Source: an uncultured Clostridia bacterium (GTDB lineage: Bacteria > Bacillota > Clostridia > Christensenellales > Borkfalkiaceae). From it: a stretch of 64,000 nucleotides of DNA. The translations under genes and the position numbers were made by a program. The notes beneath the pieces were generated by a model, which had not been told where the DNA came from, made no database searches, and saw only the letters and a program-made list of their open reading frames with translations. Every line of letters starts with the position of its first letter. Position 1 is the first letter of the stretch. The stretch spans positions 91,689 through 155,688 of the forward strand of contig CANQFA010000003.1 of NCBI GenBank assembly GCA_947597925.1. Reading direction: 5' to 3'. This document shows, one piece after another, positions 8,922-19,644 of the stretch.

Positions 8922-11591
8922 CTATTTTCTTTTCATGACGATGCGCTCAATGAGCTTTCCGCACTCCACGATGGGCAGGGGCGCGAGGGCCAGCGCGGCG
9001 CAGACGAGGTAGGCATCCCAGCTCAGGTACGTGAGGTCGAAGAAGGCCTGAAGGGGCGGTACGAAGAGCAGGAGCACCATGATGAGGGCGGACGCCGCGA
9101 TCGTCAGGAAGAGCACGGGATTGTGCCCATTCCCCCGCGCGAAGAAGGACTCGGTGTCCGAGCGCTGGTTGAGGGCATGCACGAGCTGACTGAAGGAGAT
9201 GACCGCAAAGGTCATGGTCATGGCGGCCTGCGGCCCGCACTTCACGAAGACCTTGAGCCCGAGGAAATAGGCGGAGAGCGAGATGGCGGAGAGCATGGCC
9301 CCATGCAGGAGGATGCGCACGACGAGGCTCCTCTCGAAGAGGGTGCCCGACTTGACGGGCGGGCGGCGCATGAGGTCCTTTGCCGCGGGGTCGACGCCCA
9401 GTCCCAGCGCGGGCAGGGTGTCCGTCACGAGGTTGATGATGAGCACATGCACGGCTGCAAGGGGCGCGGAGAGCCCGAAGAGGGTCGCGATGAAGAGGAC
9501 AAGCACCTCGGCGATATTGCCCGCGAGCAGGTAGCGGATGACCTTGCGGATGTTCGCATAGACCCGCCGCCCCTCTCTCACCGCACTCTCGATGGTCGTG
9601 AAGTTGTTGTCGAGCAGGACGACGTCGGAGGCATTCTTGGCGACATCGGTGCCAGCGCCCATGGCGACGCCGATATCGGCCGCCTTCAGTGCGGGAGAGT
9701 CATTGACGCCGTCTCCCGTCATGGCGCAGACCTCGCCCTGCCGCTGCAGGGACTTGACGATGCGCAGCTTATCCGCGGGCGAGACGCGGGCATAGACCGA
9801 AGTCGTCCCCACCACGCGGTCGAGGTCGTCATCGGTCATGGCGGCGAGCTCGGAGCCCGAGACCACCGTATCTCCCTCGCGGAAGATGCCGAGACTGCGC
9901 GCAATGGCGACGGCCGTCGTCTTGTGGTCGCCCGTGATCATGACGACGCGGATGCCCGCCGTGTGACAGCTCTCCACCGCGAGTGCGACCTCTTCGCGGG
10001 GCGGGTCGATCATGCAGGTGATGCCGAGGAAGATAAGTCCCTCCTCCACGTCGTCCCCCTCTCGCGGGACCTCGCGGGCGGTGCGGGCGGCATAGCCGAG
10101 GACGCGGAGCGCCTCCTCCGACATGCGCTCGGAAAGATGCAGGATCTCCTCCCTCTCTTTCTCTGTGAGAGGGCGCACATCTTCGCCGTCGAGAATGCGG
10201 TCACAGTGCGGGAGAAGTTCGTCAATGGCCCCCTTGGTATAGACATGGTATGCCCCTTCGTGGTCTACGAGGACGGACATCCGCTTTCTGTCCGAGTCGA
10301 AGGGCTGCTCGAAGAGGCGGGGATTCTGCTCCTTGAGCGCAAGGGGCGGGAGGCCGCATTTTTCCGCAAGGTCGAGGAGGGCGCCCTCGGTGGGATCGCC
10401 GAGACACTGCCCGTCCGCCCCCACGGCGGCGTCGTTGCAGAGCGCGGCGGCATAGAGGAGGGCCTTCCGCTCCCGCGTCACCTCCATCCCCTCCGTGACC
10501 TCCGCAGGAGTCCCCTCTCCGAGCTCCCTTGCCGTCGCGAGGCGGGTGACGGTCATCTTGTTGAGGGTCAGAGTCCCCGTCTTGTCGCAGCAGATGACCG
10601 TGGCGCTCCCCAGCGTCTCCACGGCGGGAAGGCTCCTCACGAGCGCCTGCTGCGTGGCCATGCGCCTCACGCCGAGTGCCATGACGATGGTGGCGGTCGC
10701 GGGAAGCCCCTCGGGGATCACCGAGATGGCGAGCGCGATGGCGGTGAGAAGGGGCTGTACCCAGTTATTCGCCACGCTCCAGTCGGATACGCGGATGAAG
10801 CTGATCGCGAGCACGACGAGGGCGATGACGATGCCCGCCACCGAGAGCGTCTTGCCCACGCCGTTCAATTTGCGCTTGATGGGCGTCTCGAGTTCGTCGG
10901 TCGCATCGAGCATATCGGCGATCGAGCCCACCTCGGTGCGCATGCCCGTCTCCACGACGAGCCCATATCCCGTCCCCGCGACACTGACGGAGGACGAGAA
11001 GGCCATATTCACGCGGTCGCCGAGCGGGGCGTCTGCGGGGAGGACGGTGGGCGCATCCTTCTCTACGGGGACGCTCTCCCCCGTGAGCGCGGACTCCTGC
11101 ACGGCGAGGTTGGCCTCCTCGAGCAGGCGAAGGTCCGCGGGAATGATGCATCCGTCCCCCAATACGACGACATCGCCCGGGACGAGTTCCTCGGCGGAGA
11201 GGACGCACTCCTTCCCGTCGCGGAGGACGCGTGCGGTGGGTGCACTGAGTGTCGCGAGGGCGGCGAGCGCATCGGCCGCCTTCTTCTCCTGCACGACGCC
11301 GATGACGGCATTGATGATGACGATGGCGAAGATGACGACGGCCTCTGCCCAATCTTGAAAGATGAGGGAGATGACCGCCGCAATGAGCAGGATGATGACC
11401 ATGACGTCCTTTACCTGCTCCCAGATCATGCGGAGGAGCGTCTTCGGCTTGCGTTCCCGCAGGACATTTTTGCCGTACTGCGCCCTGCGCGCCTCCGCCT
11501 CCTCGGTGGTGAGCCCCTTCGGCGAGCTCCGAAGCTCCTCGAGGGCCTCTTCGGGAGAAAGGGCATGCCATGCCCGTTTTTGTCCGTCCAT
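8922..11591 (-). CDS. Calcium-transporting P-type ATPase (P2 family, SERCA/PMR1-like)
   Basis: The start was placed at 11591 (MDGQKRAWHAL) rather than the track's 11708 because AAGGAGAC precedes it; 889 aa, normal for bacterial Ca2+-ATPases. The N-terminal cation-ATPase domain begins at HALSPEEALEEL. TGES (actuator), PEGLPA in the transmembrane ion site, the phosphorylated DKTGTLT and TGDGVNDSPAL are all present. The last ~170 residues carry the C-terminal transmembrane bundle. It would pump Ca2+ (possibly Mn2+) out of the cell. Single-gene unit. A -10-like TATAAT sits at 11628-11633, but I found no convincing -35. Confidence 0.93.
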   Translation of the reverse strand: MDGQKRAWHALSPEEALEELRSSPKGLTTEEAEARRAQYGKNVLRERKPKTLLRMIWEQVKDVMVIILLIAAVISLIFQDWAEAVVIFAIVIINAVIGVVQEKKAADALAALATLSAPTARVLRDGKECVLSAEELVPGDVVVLGDGCIIPADLRLLEEANLAVQESALTGESVPVEKDAPTVLPADAPLGDRVNMAFSSSVSVAGTGYGLVVETGMRTEVGSIADMLDATDELETPIKRKLNGVGKTLSVAGIVIALVVLAISFIRVSDWSVANNWVQPLLTAIALAISVIPEGLPATATIVMALGVRRMATQQALVRSLPAVETLGSATVICCDKTGTLTLNKMTVTRLATARELGEGTPAEVTEGMEVTRERKALLYAAALCNDAAVGADGQCLGDPTEGALLDLAEKCGLPPLALKEQNPRLFEQPFDSDRKRMSVLVDHEGAYHVYTKGAIDELLPHCDRILDGEDVRPLTEKEREEILHLSERMSEEALRVLGYAARTAREVPREGDDVEEGLIFLGITCMIDPPREEVALAVESCHTAGIRVVMITGDHKTTAVAIARSLGIFREGDTVVSGSELAAMTDDDLDRVVGTTSVYARVSPADKLRIVKSLQRQGEVCAMTGDGVNDSPALKAADIGVAMGAGTDVAKNASDVVLLDNNFTTIESAVREGRRVYANIRKVIRYLLAGNIAEVLVLFIATLFGLSAPLAAVHVLIINLVTDTLPALGLGVDPAAKDLMRRPPVKSGTLFERSLVVRILLHGAMLSAISLSAYFLGLKVFVKCGPQAAMTMTFAVISFSQLVHALNQRSDTESFFARGNGHNPVLFLTIAASALIMVLLLFVPPLQAFFDLTYLSWDAYLVCAALALAPLPIVECGKLIERIVMKRK

Positions 11592-11712
11592 ACTGTCTCC
11601 TTGGGTAAAAGCTGATAGTTCCACTATATTATACCACGCCGCCGCCTCGGGAAAACCGCCCACGGAAAAAATTCCCCTCCCCACCCGAAAAAAGTTCGGA
11701 GATCCCATGCGA

Positions 11713-11742
11713 AGACGGGCCCCGATAACTCGGAGCCCGTCT
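11713..11742. terminator. Hairpin after the surface-lipoprotein operon
   Basis: AGACGGGC...GCCCGTCT with an inner CCGA/TCGG pairing lies about 20 nt beyond the stop codon of the operon's last gene. It lacks a good T-tract on the minus strand, so termination efficiency is uncertain. Confidence 0.45.
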
Positions 11743-11764
11743 GCATTTCATTGAGGTTTTTACG

Positions 11765-14700
11765 TCAGACGCGACGGGTGATATCTGCCGTGCGCGAGCC
11801 GTCTGCGTTTTCCGTGATGGTGATGTCGAAGACCATGCCGTTCGTGGTCGTGACGGTATGCAGCTCGGAACCCTCCTCGTGCACATCGCCGTCCTCGCCC
11901 ACATAGTACTGTCTCCTGCCGTAGTTGACGGAGTAGATCTTTCCGTCCGTCCGCGAGACGTCGACGAAGGACCCGCTGAGGTCATAGACCGTATCCATGT
12001 CCATCTTCTCGACGGTGCAGCTCTCGAAGTAGGGAATGGTGACCTGCGGCACGGGATCTGCTTCTTCGTCTCCGCCCTCGCCTTCGCTCTCGTCGGGGTC
12101 GGGATCGTCCGCCCCGCCGACCTGCTCGGGAGCACGCTCGACGAAGTTCATGACATAGTAGGTCGTGGTAAGGATGCGTCCGCTGTCCACGCCGTCCGCA
12201 TCGGTATCGAGATGCTCGCGGGTACGGACGATGTAGTACAGCTTGTTCTGGAAGATGACAGCACTGTCGTAGACAAGCTCCGTCTCGCCCTGCTTCAGCG
12301 ACACATTCCAGATGTCGCCCGCGCTGCCGCTCTGCCCCGCGACGGTACACTCGACCGTCACCTCATAGCCGCCGTCTGCCTGAAGGGTCTGGATGCGCGC
12401 ACAGGAGGCAAGGAGGAAGGCCATCGTATTTTGATAGACCTGGCTGTCCGAGATGAGGAAATAGAACTTGTAGGCGGTTCCTTCGTTGTCCTCGTAGTCG
12501 ACGATATAGTAGCCGCTGCGGTCGTCGAACTCATACTTCGCATGTTCGAGCGAGGTGATCGTGGTGCCGTCTCCGAAGGTGACGGGCACGGCGCCGAAAG
12601 TGACGTCGATGAACTGCTCCGTGACCTCACCCGTCTTGTCGTACTCTGCCGTGACGGTGATAAAGCCGTAGGCATTCGCATCGAGGTTGGGCGTGCCGCC
12701 GCCGAAGAGCTGCATGAGCATGCTGAGGAAGTAATAGTCGCTGTAGTAGGCGTCATTGACGACGGAGACCATGTAGCGCATGCGCGTGACTTTGTAGCTG
12801 TTGCCCGTCTCGCCCTTGTAATCCACCTCGATATCGAAGCGGTAGTTTCCGATCAGGACATAGAGCTCGGTCGCCGCATCCTCTCCCTCGCCGACGTTTT
12901 CGCGCACGACCGTGCAGGGCACGGGGCTCGTGAGTCCGTCGAGCACGACGGAGCCGGACACGGTGAATTCCGCTGTACCCGTGGGCTGGAAGTTGAGGCC
13001 TCCGAAGGGCTCCTTCACTTGCGAGCCGTCATCCAATTCCGTGAGCACGGGGTAGTCGTTCTCGGTCCCTGCTTCGCGGTCAAATCTGATGGGATAGCCG
13101 TTGTTGTTGAGATAGGTCGTCCCCTCGAAGAGGATGGTATCCGCAAAGGTGCCGATGTTCTGGGAGACGAATCCGTATTTGTTCGCATCCTCGTTTTCGG
13201 TGTCGCGGAGGTAGACCGTGATCTCGCCCGCGCTGTTGAGGGTGTAGTAGTAGCGCGTCTCCCCGTCCATGATCATGAAGCCGTAGCGCGAGAAGCGCAG
13301 CGAGCGAAGGTCGGGGGTGTAGTAGCCGTGCTCGGAGTAGGAGAGCCGCTCAATGGTCCCATTCTCCGCGTTCCCCTCCTTGTCGTAGCTGTAACGGAAG
13401 ATGGAGGCGTCGGTACCCGCGCTGTTGGCATAGTAGAGAAGGTCTTCGGTGATGATGATGTACTGGCCCCGCTCGACCGTGCCCGTCTTCGTGTACATGG
13501 TGGCGTTGCCGTACGCATCGGGGATGAGGACGGACCAGTCGGCAGGATTGATATAGCTGCGGACGATCTCTTCCTTCTCCACGACGAAGACATAGTATCC
13601 CGTGGTGCTCGAGACGGTATAGATGCTGAGCCTGCCCGTGAGGACCGTGCCGCCCTTGCCGTCGTCATAGTTTATGATGCACCTGCTGCCGTCTTCGAGA
13701 CGATAGGGGCCCGTCCCGACCTGCGTGCGCTCGCCGTCGATGACTTCGTACGCGGTGACTTTGCCGTATCCGTCAAGTTCGAAGATGAGGCCCGTCATCT
13801 CCATGTTGTTGAGGTAGAGATAGCTCCTCGCCTCGTATCCGCGGAGGGTAAAGGTCGAGCCCGTGACGTCGAAGATGTGAGAGACATTGTCGTCGCCCGT
13901 GAACTGGATCTCGTTTTCGGCGGAGACGATGTATCTGCCCGTCACCTCGTTGCCCTCGGCATCGACATAAGTAGCCTCATAGGAGTAGCCGTCGAGGGTG
14001 AGGCTGCCGTCCTTTTCGGAGGTCAGCTCGGTGGGCATCGCGGTATTGTAGCGGGTAAAGTAGCTTGTGCTCGAGGTGGAGAGGATCAGGAAGTCGAACT
14101 GCACGGAGCCGTCGGATGCCTTGAAGGTATAGACCGTGGGAGCGCCCTCTTCCGTGCCTGCCTTCTCTTCATAGGTGCCCGCCACGACGATGGGCTCTGC
14201 CTCTTCCTCGGCGGGAGTCGTGGTGAGCGTTGCGCCGCCCTTGCCGTCGAAGGAGAGCTGCACGGAGCTGTCCGCAGCGCCTGCGGCGGTGCGCTCCCTG
14301 AGAGAGCCGAAGAGCTTTTCGAGGACTATGAAGGACTTCGCGTCCTCATTGATCTCGAAGTAATAATATCTCGTGTCGCCCGTGAGACGGATGGTGTTAT
14401 CGGACCCATTGACCGCATTGTAGGCGCCCGTCACGGTCGTGCCCTCGGCGTCCTTATAGACTGCGAAGCCGCCGACGAGGGTCAGCGTCGCGCCCCCTTC
14501 GCCCTGATACTGCACGTCGAAGGTCTCGGGCTCCTCCTGCTCTTCATAGGTCACGGAGTACCAATAGGTGACATTCAGATCGGAGGACACGCCCGTGGAG
14601 TAGACAAAGGACTTCACGGTGAGCACGTCGATGGGCCCGACGAGTTCCTCTTCGGTCGTGAAGCGTTCGGTGACCGTGAACTGATACATCCCCGTCTCGC

Positions 14701-16816
14701 CGCTGAGGACAACGGTGCCCTCCGCGACCTTCACGTAGACGCGCTGAGAGGTATAGCCGTAGAGCGAGGCGCGGCCCGCCTCTGCATCGTCGATGACGAG
14801 CATGGGCGTATAATAGTTGCTTTCGCTGTTGTTGTAGTAGTACTCCGCATATCCCACCTTCTTCTCCTCAAAGGCAAGGGAATCGGCCGTGGAATAGACG
14901 CGGAAGACGCGCTTGGTGCGGTTGTTCCCGTAGAAGGTGACGAGGGTGCCGCCGAACACGGAGGAACCGGACTCGACATAGTAGCCCGTCACCGTGGAAC
15001 CGGAATCGGAGTAGGTGGCATTGCAGGCACCGTCGAGGGTGAGCGTTGCCCCGTTTGCGGCGGTATAGGTGTTATTGAGGTTGGCATTGTAGTTGATATA
15101 CCCCATGCCCGAACCGAAGTCAATGAGCTTAAAGGAGCCTGCAAGCCTTCCCGTCGATGCATTATAGAGATCGAGGATATTCTCCGTCACGCGATACATG
15201 TAGCCCGCCGTGCCCGAATCCAACCTTATGGTCGCATTGCCGAAGCCGTCGAGGGTGAGCTGATAGTAGGCATACTGGAGGAGCGATCCCTCGGCGTAGC
15301 CCCCTATCGCCTGCGGATTGACGACATAGCGATTCATCTCGCCGTACCCGACTTCTGTGTCGTTGCGCGCGAGGAACACTCTGACTTGCCCGCCGGTGGT
15401 CAGGCTGACATAACCGAGGAGGTAGCACACCTCGCCCGTCGCGGCCCCGGAGGTATAGGTCACCCTGTAGTACCCGTCTTCATCGACGCGGTAGGTACCC
15501 GTGCTCTGGCCGTCGAGGCTGCTGGTGAGGGTGGCGCCGTTGAATGCGTCGAACCTGAGCGTCACATCTCCGTAGACGCGTCCGCTGCCGACCACATATT
15601 GATAGTAGATCCTGCCGTCGCGCGTCTCGTCGTAGTAGACGAAGCCGTCGTTGACAAATTTTCCCATCAGCGTGTCGTCGTTTGCGAGGGCGAAGCTGAA
15701 GGAACGTGCATTGGCGTTATACTGCCCCTGATAGTAGAGCCCGCGGCGGAGCAGGATGACGTGCGCGGGATCTCCCCCGAGCTGATAGATGATGTCTTCG
15801 CCGCCGATGAGGTCGGTGTAGCCCTTGCTCCAGACGGCATAGAGGATGCCGACATTGCCCAGCGTAAAGGTATCCTCGGCGGACTCGCCTTCTACGTTCT
15901 CAAGCATCCCGTCGATGGCGTGGGAAGCATACTCCACCGTGCCGTTCGCACTTCTCGACCAACCCGCGAGGAGGTATCCCTCGGCGTGGAAGCGGTCGTA
16001 AGGAAGGGTCACTTCGGTCCCATAGACAAACTGGAGGATCTCCCGCTCCTCTGCGCCCCCGTCGGGATAGTTGGAGCGGAGGACGACGGTGAGCTGCCGC
16101 CTGTTGAGGTAGAAGGTATACACGTTCTTCGCGGGGTCTTCGCCGAGCGCGTGCGTCGTGTCCTGTCCCTCGTGCGAGGCAGCCGTTTCGAAGCCCTCGA
16201 TGCTTACGGAAGGCGTATAGTTGGCCGCGGGATAGTCATATCCCGTGATCGTGTCGGCGGCCTCATAGCCGTCGAGCGTGGCCTTCTGCGTCCAGACATT
16301 CACGGTATAGCCGACCTTGTAGCGGGCGGTGAGCGTGACGTTGCTCTCGGGCATCTTTGCCGTGGAGGTGAGCGCGGTCCCGTTCAGGAGCCATTCGCCG
16401 AACTGCCAGCCCGTGCGCGTGGGGATATATCCCTCGACCGCGGCGGAGATATTTTCTCCCGCCTTGAGACGGATCGCGGGAGCAGAGACCTGCCCTGCGC
16501 CGACGTCGAGCGTGACCGCATAGGTCTTGGTCCATTTTGCATAATAGGTCTTGCTCTCCGATGCCACGACCGAAGAGACCGCACTGCCGGTGAAGTCGGC
16601 ATTGTCGAACCAACCTTCGAAGGCATAGCCCTCCCGCTCGGGCGTGGGCAGGGTGACCTCCTCCCCCTCTGCGGGGGTCATGGCCTCGATGGGGGTCCCG
16701 CCATAGGTCTCGAACTTCAGGCGGATGCCCGTCGTGCATGCGGCAAATGCCACACAGAGCACGGTCATCAGGGCAAGCAGGAAGCAAACCACAAGATCAC
16801 GTTTCAGTTTTTTCAT
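11765..16816 (-). CDS. Large surface lipoprotein with InlB-type and repeated beta domains
   Basis: The chosen start is the ATG at 16816 (MKKLKRDL), with GGAGAA eight bases upstream; the track's ATG at 16840 overlaps the previous stop but has no ribosome site. 1,683 aa. The lipobox AFAAC follows a 30-residue signal peptide. An InlB/Flg_new-type repeat (GYAFEGWFDN ... YYAKW) lies at about residues 45-100, with a second related block. From about 330 to 1600 come repeated 60-80-residue all-beta units built on DGxGxAT/YRVxED and YYxFxV strands, lipocalin-like in feel. Last gene of the MoxR-associated operon. No enzyme motif seen; likely an extracellular binding or scaffold protein. Confidence 0.75.
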   Translation of the reverse strand: MKKLKRDLVVCFLLALMTVLCVAFAACTTGIRLKFETYGGTPIEAMTPAEGEEVTLPTPEREGYAFEGWFDNADFTGSAVSSVVASESKTYYAKWTKTYAVTLDVGAGQVSAPAIRLKAGENISAAVEGYIPTRTGWQFGEWLLNGTALTSTAKMPESNVTLTARYKVGYTVNVWTQKATLDGYEAADTITGYDYPAANYTPSVSIEGFETAASHEGQDTTHALGEDPAKNVYTFYLNRRQLTVVLRSNYPDGGAEEREILQFVYGTEVTLPYDRFHAEGYLLAGWSRSANGTVEYASHAIDGMLENVEGESAEDTFTLGNVGILYAVWSKGYTDLIGGEDIIYQLGGDPAHVILLRRGLYYQGQYNANARSFSFALANDDTLMGKFVNDGFVYYDETRDGRIYYQYVVGSGRVYGDVTLRFDAFNGATLTSSLDGQSTGTYRVDEDGYYRVTYTSGAATGEVCYLLGYVSLTTGGQVRVFLARNDTEVGYGEMNRYVVNPQAIGGYAEGSLLQYAYYQLTLDGFGNATIRLDSGTAGYMYRVTENILDLYNASTGRLAGSFKLIDFGSGMGYINYNANLNNTYTAANGATLTLDGACNATYSDSGSTVTGYYVESGSSVFGGTLVTFYGNNRTKRVFRVYSTADSLAFEEKKVGYAEYYYNNSESNYYTPMLVIDDAEAGRASLYGYTSQRVYVKVAEGTVVLSGETGMYQFTVTERFTTEEELVGPIDVLTVKSFVYSTGVSSDLNVTYWYSVTYEEQEEPETFDVQYQGEGGATLTLVGGFAVYKDAEGTTVTGAYNAVNGSDNTIRLTGDTRYYYFEINEDAKSFIVLEKLFGSLRERTAAGAADSSVQLSFDGKGGATLTTTPAEEEAEPIVVAGTYEEKAGTEEGAPTVYTFKASDGSVQFDFLILSTSSTSYFTRYNTAMPTELTSEKDGSLTLDGYSYEATYVDAEGNEVTGRYIVSAENEIQFTGDDNVSHIFDVTGSTFTLRGYEARSYLYLNNMEMTGLIFELDGYGKVTAYEVIDGERTQVGTGPYRLEDGSRCIINYDDGKGGTVLTGRLSIYTVSSTTGYYVFVVEKEEIVRSYINPADWSVLIPDAYGNATMYTKTGTVERGQYIIITEDLLYYANSAGTDASIFRYSYDKEGNAENGTIERLSYSEHGYYTPDLRSLRFSRYGFMIMDGETRYYYTLNSAGEITVYLRDTENEDANKYGFVSQNIGTFADTILFEGTTYLNNNGYPIRFDREAGTENDYPVLTELDDGSQVKEPFGGLNFQPTGTAEFTVSGSVVLDGLTSPVPCTVVRENVGEGEDAATELYVLIGNYRFDIEVDYKGETGNSYKVTRMRYMVSVVNDAYYSDYYFLSMLMQLFGGGTPNLDANAYGFITVTAEYDKTGEVTEQFIDVTFGAVPVTFGDGTTITSLEHAKYEFDDRSGYYIVDYEDNEGTAYKFYFLISDSQVYQNTMAFLLASCARIQTLQADGGYEVTVECTVAGQSGSAGDIWNVSLKQGETELVYDSAVIFQNKLYYIVRTREHLDTDADGVDSGRILTTTYYVMNFVERAPEQVGGADDPDPDESEGEGGDEEADPVPQVTIPYFESCTVEKMDMDTVYDLSGSFVDVSRTDGKIYSVNYGRRQYYVGEDGDVHEEGSELHTVTTTNGMVFDITITENADGSRTADITRRV

Positions 16817-16836
16817 GAAAGTTTCTCCTTTTTTGT

Positions 16837-19644
16837 TCATTCTGCATCGGGTATGTCGCTTTCAGAGGGCGCATAGACTGCATAATACACCGCATCCTCC
16901 GTAAGAGTCATGAGATCGGACATCATCAGTTCAGCCGCGCCGCCCTCTGCCGTAGCCCAGCCGAGGAAATCGTATCCTGCGCGGTAGGGAGCGCCGCCCA
17001 CTGTGGGGGTCGTGACGTTTTCGAGCTTCGCCGTATCCACAGAGAGGACATAGCCCTCCTCCGAGATCTCCGCGCCCCAGAATACGGGACGGAAGGAGGA
17101 ATTCCAGTTGATGCCCCAGCCCTCGGGGGCCTCCTCGAGTGGCGTATAGAAGTTCACGGCCGTGCAGCCGAAGAAGGTATGGCGGCCGAGGGTCTCGAGC
17201 GTCTCGGGCAGGACGACAGAATTGAGAATGGTGCATCCGAGGAAGGCATAATCGCCGATCTGCTTGAGGGAGGCGGGGAATGTGACGGAACGGAGCGAAC
17301 TATTGTACGCGAAGGCAAGCATCGCGATCTCCTGCAGGTTGCTGCCGAAGCGGACTTCGCTCAGCCCGCAGCCCAAGAAAGCACCCGTCTTGATCCTCTC
17401 GACGGACTCCGGGATCTCCAAAGTCCCGAGCCGACAATAGCAGAAGGCATAGTTCGTGATCTCCTTGAGCCCCTCATGAAGGGTGAGCTGCTGCAACGCG
17501 ACGTTCAGTCCGAATGCGCCTACGCCGATGGTCGCGGAGGCGGGAATATCGAGCGTCGGGATGCCGTTGAGATAGAAGGCCAAGTCGCCGATGGTCTCGA
17601 GTCCCTCGGGAAGGCGGAGATCTCTGATCGCGCAGCTGAAGAAGGCCTGCGTACCGATCGTCTTCACCTGCGTGGCAGAGAGGTCGACGACCGACAGACG
17701 GTCGCACTGGAAGAAGGCTTCATCGCCGATACGGGTGAGTGAATCGGGGAAATTGATACTGCTGAGTGCCATGCACTGGAAGAAGGTAAGGTCCTCGATC
17801 GCGGAGAGATTCATATTGAGGCTCGCCGCCGTGAGCTGCTGGCAGTTCATGAAGGCCGCGGTGCCGATATAGCGTGCCTGTGCGAGGCCGTCGATCATCT
17901 GGAGATTCTGGTTGTCGTAGAAACAATAGTCGGCGACACCGCGCACCCCATCCCTGAGGGTGATGGCAAGGATCTGGCGGGAATCGTCGAATCCGACCAC
18001 CCAATTCCCCGCATAGATGACGCCGTAGGCATCGGATGTATTGTAGAGTGCCGTCCCACGGAAGGCATATGCCCCGATGTGCGTCACGCTCGCGGGCACG
18101 AGATACTCGGGGTTGAGCGTGTTATTGTCGAGGGTGATGCAGTTATTGAACGCATAGTCCCCGATACTCTTGAGCTTGCTTCCGAGGTTGACGACTCTGA
18201 GGAAACCGCACTCGTAGAAGGCGCCCTCGCCGAGGATCTCGAGGTCGGAATTTTCGGGAACGGTGAACCGATAGAGCCCGGGGCAGCCGTAGAAGGCATA
18301 GGACCCGACATATCGGATGGATGCGGGAAGGTCCACCTGCACCAGATTGGGACAGCCCGCCGCCGCGGTCGTATCGGTCGCTGCCGTCGTGGCGAATACC
18401 CGCGTGCCGATGCCCACGGTCCCCTCTCTGATGTTCTGCCCTACCGCAGTGAGCTCGGTGAGCGTATCCTGATCGACCGAGATGAGCCATTTGTCCGCAT
18501 AGGCAAAGCCCTTCGGCTGCCCTTCGAGCAGGGCCGTGCCGACGAAGGCGCCCGCGCCGACATCCGTCACGCTGTCGGGGATGGTGACCTCGGCAAGTGC
18601 GGTGTCATACTGGAAGCAGCCCGTGGGGATGGTCTCCGTCCCTGCGGGAAGGTCCATCTTCGTGAGCATATCGCATGAAGCGAAGCACTGGCTGCCCAGC
18701 GTCAGGCTCTCATAGGGCCCTGCAAAGGTGACCGTCTCGAGCTTGGGGTCGTGTAAGAAGGCATAGGCGCCGATGGAGGTAAGCCCCGCGCCGAGGGTGA
18801 CGGAAGTGAGTTCGGAATTGCGCGTGAACGCATTGATCCCGATCGTCTCCACGCTGTCGGGAATGGTGACCTCCTTGAGCGCGATGCAGTTGGAAAAGGC
18901 CGACGTGCCGATCTCCACGACCCCGTCGGGGATGTCGATCTCCTCGATGGAGGAGCAGTAGGCATACAGGTAGTCGGGGATGACATTCATATCCTCGGGA
19001 TCGGGGAAATAGGCCTCCTTCAGGAGCGTGCACCCCTGGAAGGTCGCCTCGCCGATCGAGGTGACCGACTCGGGGACGGAGACCGACGTCAGGGAGATAC
19101 AGCTCAGAAAGACGCTCGCACCGATGCTCTGCACGCCCTCTTCGAGGACGACCGAGGTCACCTGCTGATTGTTACGGAAGGCGCCGTCCCCGATCTCGAG
19201 CACGGGCTTGCCGCGATAGGTCGACTCGATGACGACATCGCCCACCGAGGAGCGCGCGGAGGAGAGCAGCCATGCCGTCCCGTCGTTGATGCGGGTATAG
19301 AGATAGCCGTAGTCGGCGGGCTTATAGTAGGAGAGGGTCTCCGACCAATCGGAGTAGAGCCCCTGCACCCCCACCGCACGGATACGGATATCGTAGTCCC
19401 CTTCGTCGAGCGCCGAGAGCGAGTACGTGGCGCGGCGCGAACCGCGGGTCACGATCTCGCCGATGGAATTCGTGATCTCGATCTCATAACTGCGGGCATC
19501 ATCCACCTCCGACCAGTAGAGATCGTCCTGATCGTCCACATAGCAATATGCGGGCGTCGAGAGACGGACCTCACCGCACGCCGACACGAGGAAGGTCGTG
19601 CCAAGGAGCAGGATCGCCGCTAAAATTGCCGTTATCTTTTTCAT
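16837..19644 (-). CDS. Surface lipoprotein: Fn3-like domain plus BspA-like LRR repeats
   Basis: 935 aa with a lipoprotein signal (lipobox VSAC) and a short Fn3-like beta domain (about residues 28-105: YSLSALDEGDYDIRIRAVG). About thirty LRR_5 units with IGxxAFxxCxxLxxVxIP blocks follow to about residue 870, ending in an InlB-like segment (GYDFLGWATAEGGA). Its ATG overlaps the upstream VWA gene's stop as ATGA, so translation is probably coupled to the VWA protein. That ties this surface protein to the MoxR/VWA machinery at the expression level. Ligand unknown. Confidence 0.83.
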   Translation of the reverse strand: MKKITAILAAILLLGTTFLVSACGEVRLSTPAYCYVDDQDDLYWSEVDDARSYEIEITNSIGEIVTRGSRRATYSLSALDEGDYDIRIRAVGVQGLYSDWSETLSYYKPADYGYLYTRINDGTAWLLSSARSSVGDVVIESTYRGKPVLEIGDGAFRNNQQVTSVVLEEGVQSIGASVFLSCISLTSVSVPESVTSIGEATFQGCTLLKEAYFPDPEDMNVIPDYLYAYCSSIEEIDIPDGVVEIGTSAFSNCIALKEVTIPDSVETIGINAFTRNSELTSVTLGAGLTSIGAYAFLHDPKLETVTFAGPYESLTLGSQCFASCDMLTKMDLPAGTETIPTGCFQYDTALAEVTIPDSVTDVGAGAFVGTALLEGQPKGFAYADKWLISVDQDTLTELTAVGQNIREGTVGIGTRVFATTAATDTTAAAGCPNLVQVDLPASIRYVGSYAFYGCPGLYRFTVPENSDLEILGEGAFYECGFLRVVNLGSKLKSIGDYAFNNCITLDNNTLNPEYLVPASVTHIGAYAFRGTALYNTSDAYGVIYAGNWVVGFDDSRQILAITLRDGVRGVADYCFYDNQNLQMIDGLAQARYIGTAAFMNCQQLTAASLNMNLSAIEDLTFFQCMALSSINFPDSLTRIGDEAFFQCDRLSVVDLSATQVKTIGTQAFFSCAIRDLRLPEGLETIGDLAFYLNGIPTLDIPASATIGVGAFGLNVALQQLTLHEGLKEITNYAFCYCRLGTLEIPESVERIKTGAFLGCGLSEVRFGSNLQEIAMLAFAYNSSLRSVTFPASLKQIGDYAFLGCTILNSVVLPETLETLGRHTFFGCTAVNFYTPLEEAPEGWGINWNSSFRPVFWGAEISEEGYVLSVDTAKLENVTTPTVGGAPYRAGYDFLGWATAEGGAAELMMSDLMTLTEDAVYYAVYAPSESDIPDAE